62,098 nucleotides of DNA from Clostridium sp. (GTDB lineage Bacteria > Bacillota > Clostridia > Clostridiales > Clostridiaceae). The translations under genes were made by a program, and so were the position numbers. This document shows positions 61,892 to 62,098 of the stretch, piece by piece. Every line of letters begins with the position of its first letter. Position 1 is the stretch's first letter. Location of the stretch: assembly GCA_015058375.1 (NCBI GenBank), contig SVCK01000152.1, forward strand, positions 1 through 62,098. Direction: 5' to 3'. Below the pieces are notes generated by a model. The model worked only from the letters and a program-made list of their open reading frames with translations. It searched no databases and was not told the DNA's origin.

Positions 61892-61980
61892 GCCGAAGTG
61901 GCGGAACTGGCAGACGCACAGGACTTAAAATCCTGCGGTGGTTAAACACCGTACCGGTTCGATTCCGGTCTTCGGCACCA
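61892..61980 (+). tRNA. tRNA-Leu (UAA), CCA encoded
   Basis: acceptor gccgaag/cttcggc, long variable arm, anticodon loop cttaaaa, cggttcgattccg T-arm. Confidence 0.95.
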
Positions 61981-62002
61981 ATTAAATTTAATATTATAAT
62001 GA

Positions 62003-62078
<76 letters not shown>

Positions 62079-62082
62079 TAAA

Positions 62083-62098
62083 GATGGCGGAATAGCTC
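62083..62098 (+). tRNA. 5' end of a third tRNA, truncated by window edge
   Basis: ggcggaatagctc D-arm start; identity undetermined. Confidence 0.6.

Overview
This 62 kb, AT-rich window looks like chromosome from a low-GC spore-forming Firmicute, most likely Clostridium (inferred from gene content and order; no database search was run). The backbone is the conserved metG-tatD-yabE-rnmV-rsmA ... purR-spoVG-glmU-prs ... pth-mfd ... spoVT-yabM-yabN-hup-yabO-yabP-yabQ-divIC-yabR-tRNA block. It is interrupted between rsmA (ends 14201) and purR (starts 41571) by about 27 kb of other genes: mrp, ferredoxin, thiT, PadR, degV, a DUF3048-like lipoprotein, nrdD, a NifV/Re-citrate-synthase-like gene plus aconitase, a three-gene ABC transporter, a zinc-ribbon/TPM pair, nrdG, asnS, a cytochrome-b5-like protein, M24 peptidase, nupC, PNP and murC. 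RNA regulation I can recognise: a lysine riboswitch before an NhaC-family transporter, Met and Asn T-boxes before metG and asnS, a TPP riboswitch before thiT, two complete tRNAs (Leu-UAA, initiator Met) plus one truncated tRNA, and many Rho-independent terminators. I found no CRISPR array, prophage, transposase or obvious defence island. I do not see a clear, entirely new multi-gene system. The best leads are: (i) an HtrA/PDZ-like protein that appears to have lost its catalytic His and Ser, encoded next to a two-component system; (ii) an unclassified structured leader with an internal promoter before the yabE-like gene; (iii) three NrdR-like boxes before nrdD; (iv) a 14-bp hairpin before a putative Re-citrate synthase-aconitase operon; (v) long or orphan inverted repeats at 33194-33293 and 55520-55567; (vi) a tandem prsA duplication that also copied its promoter.
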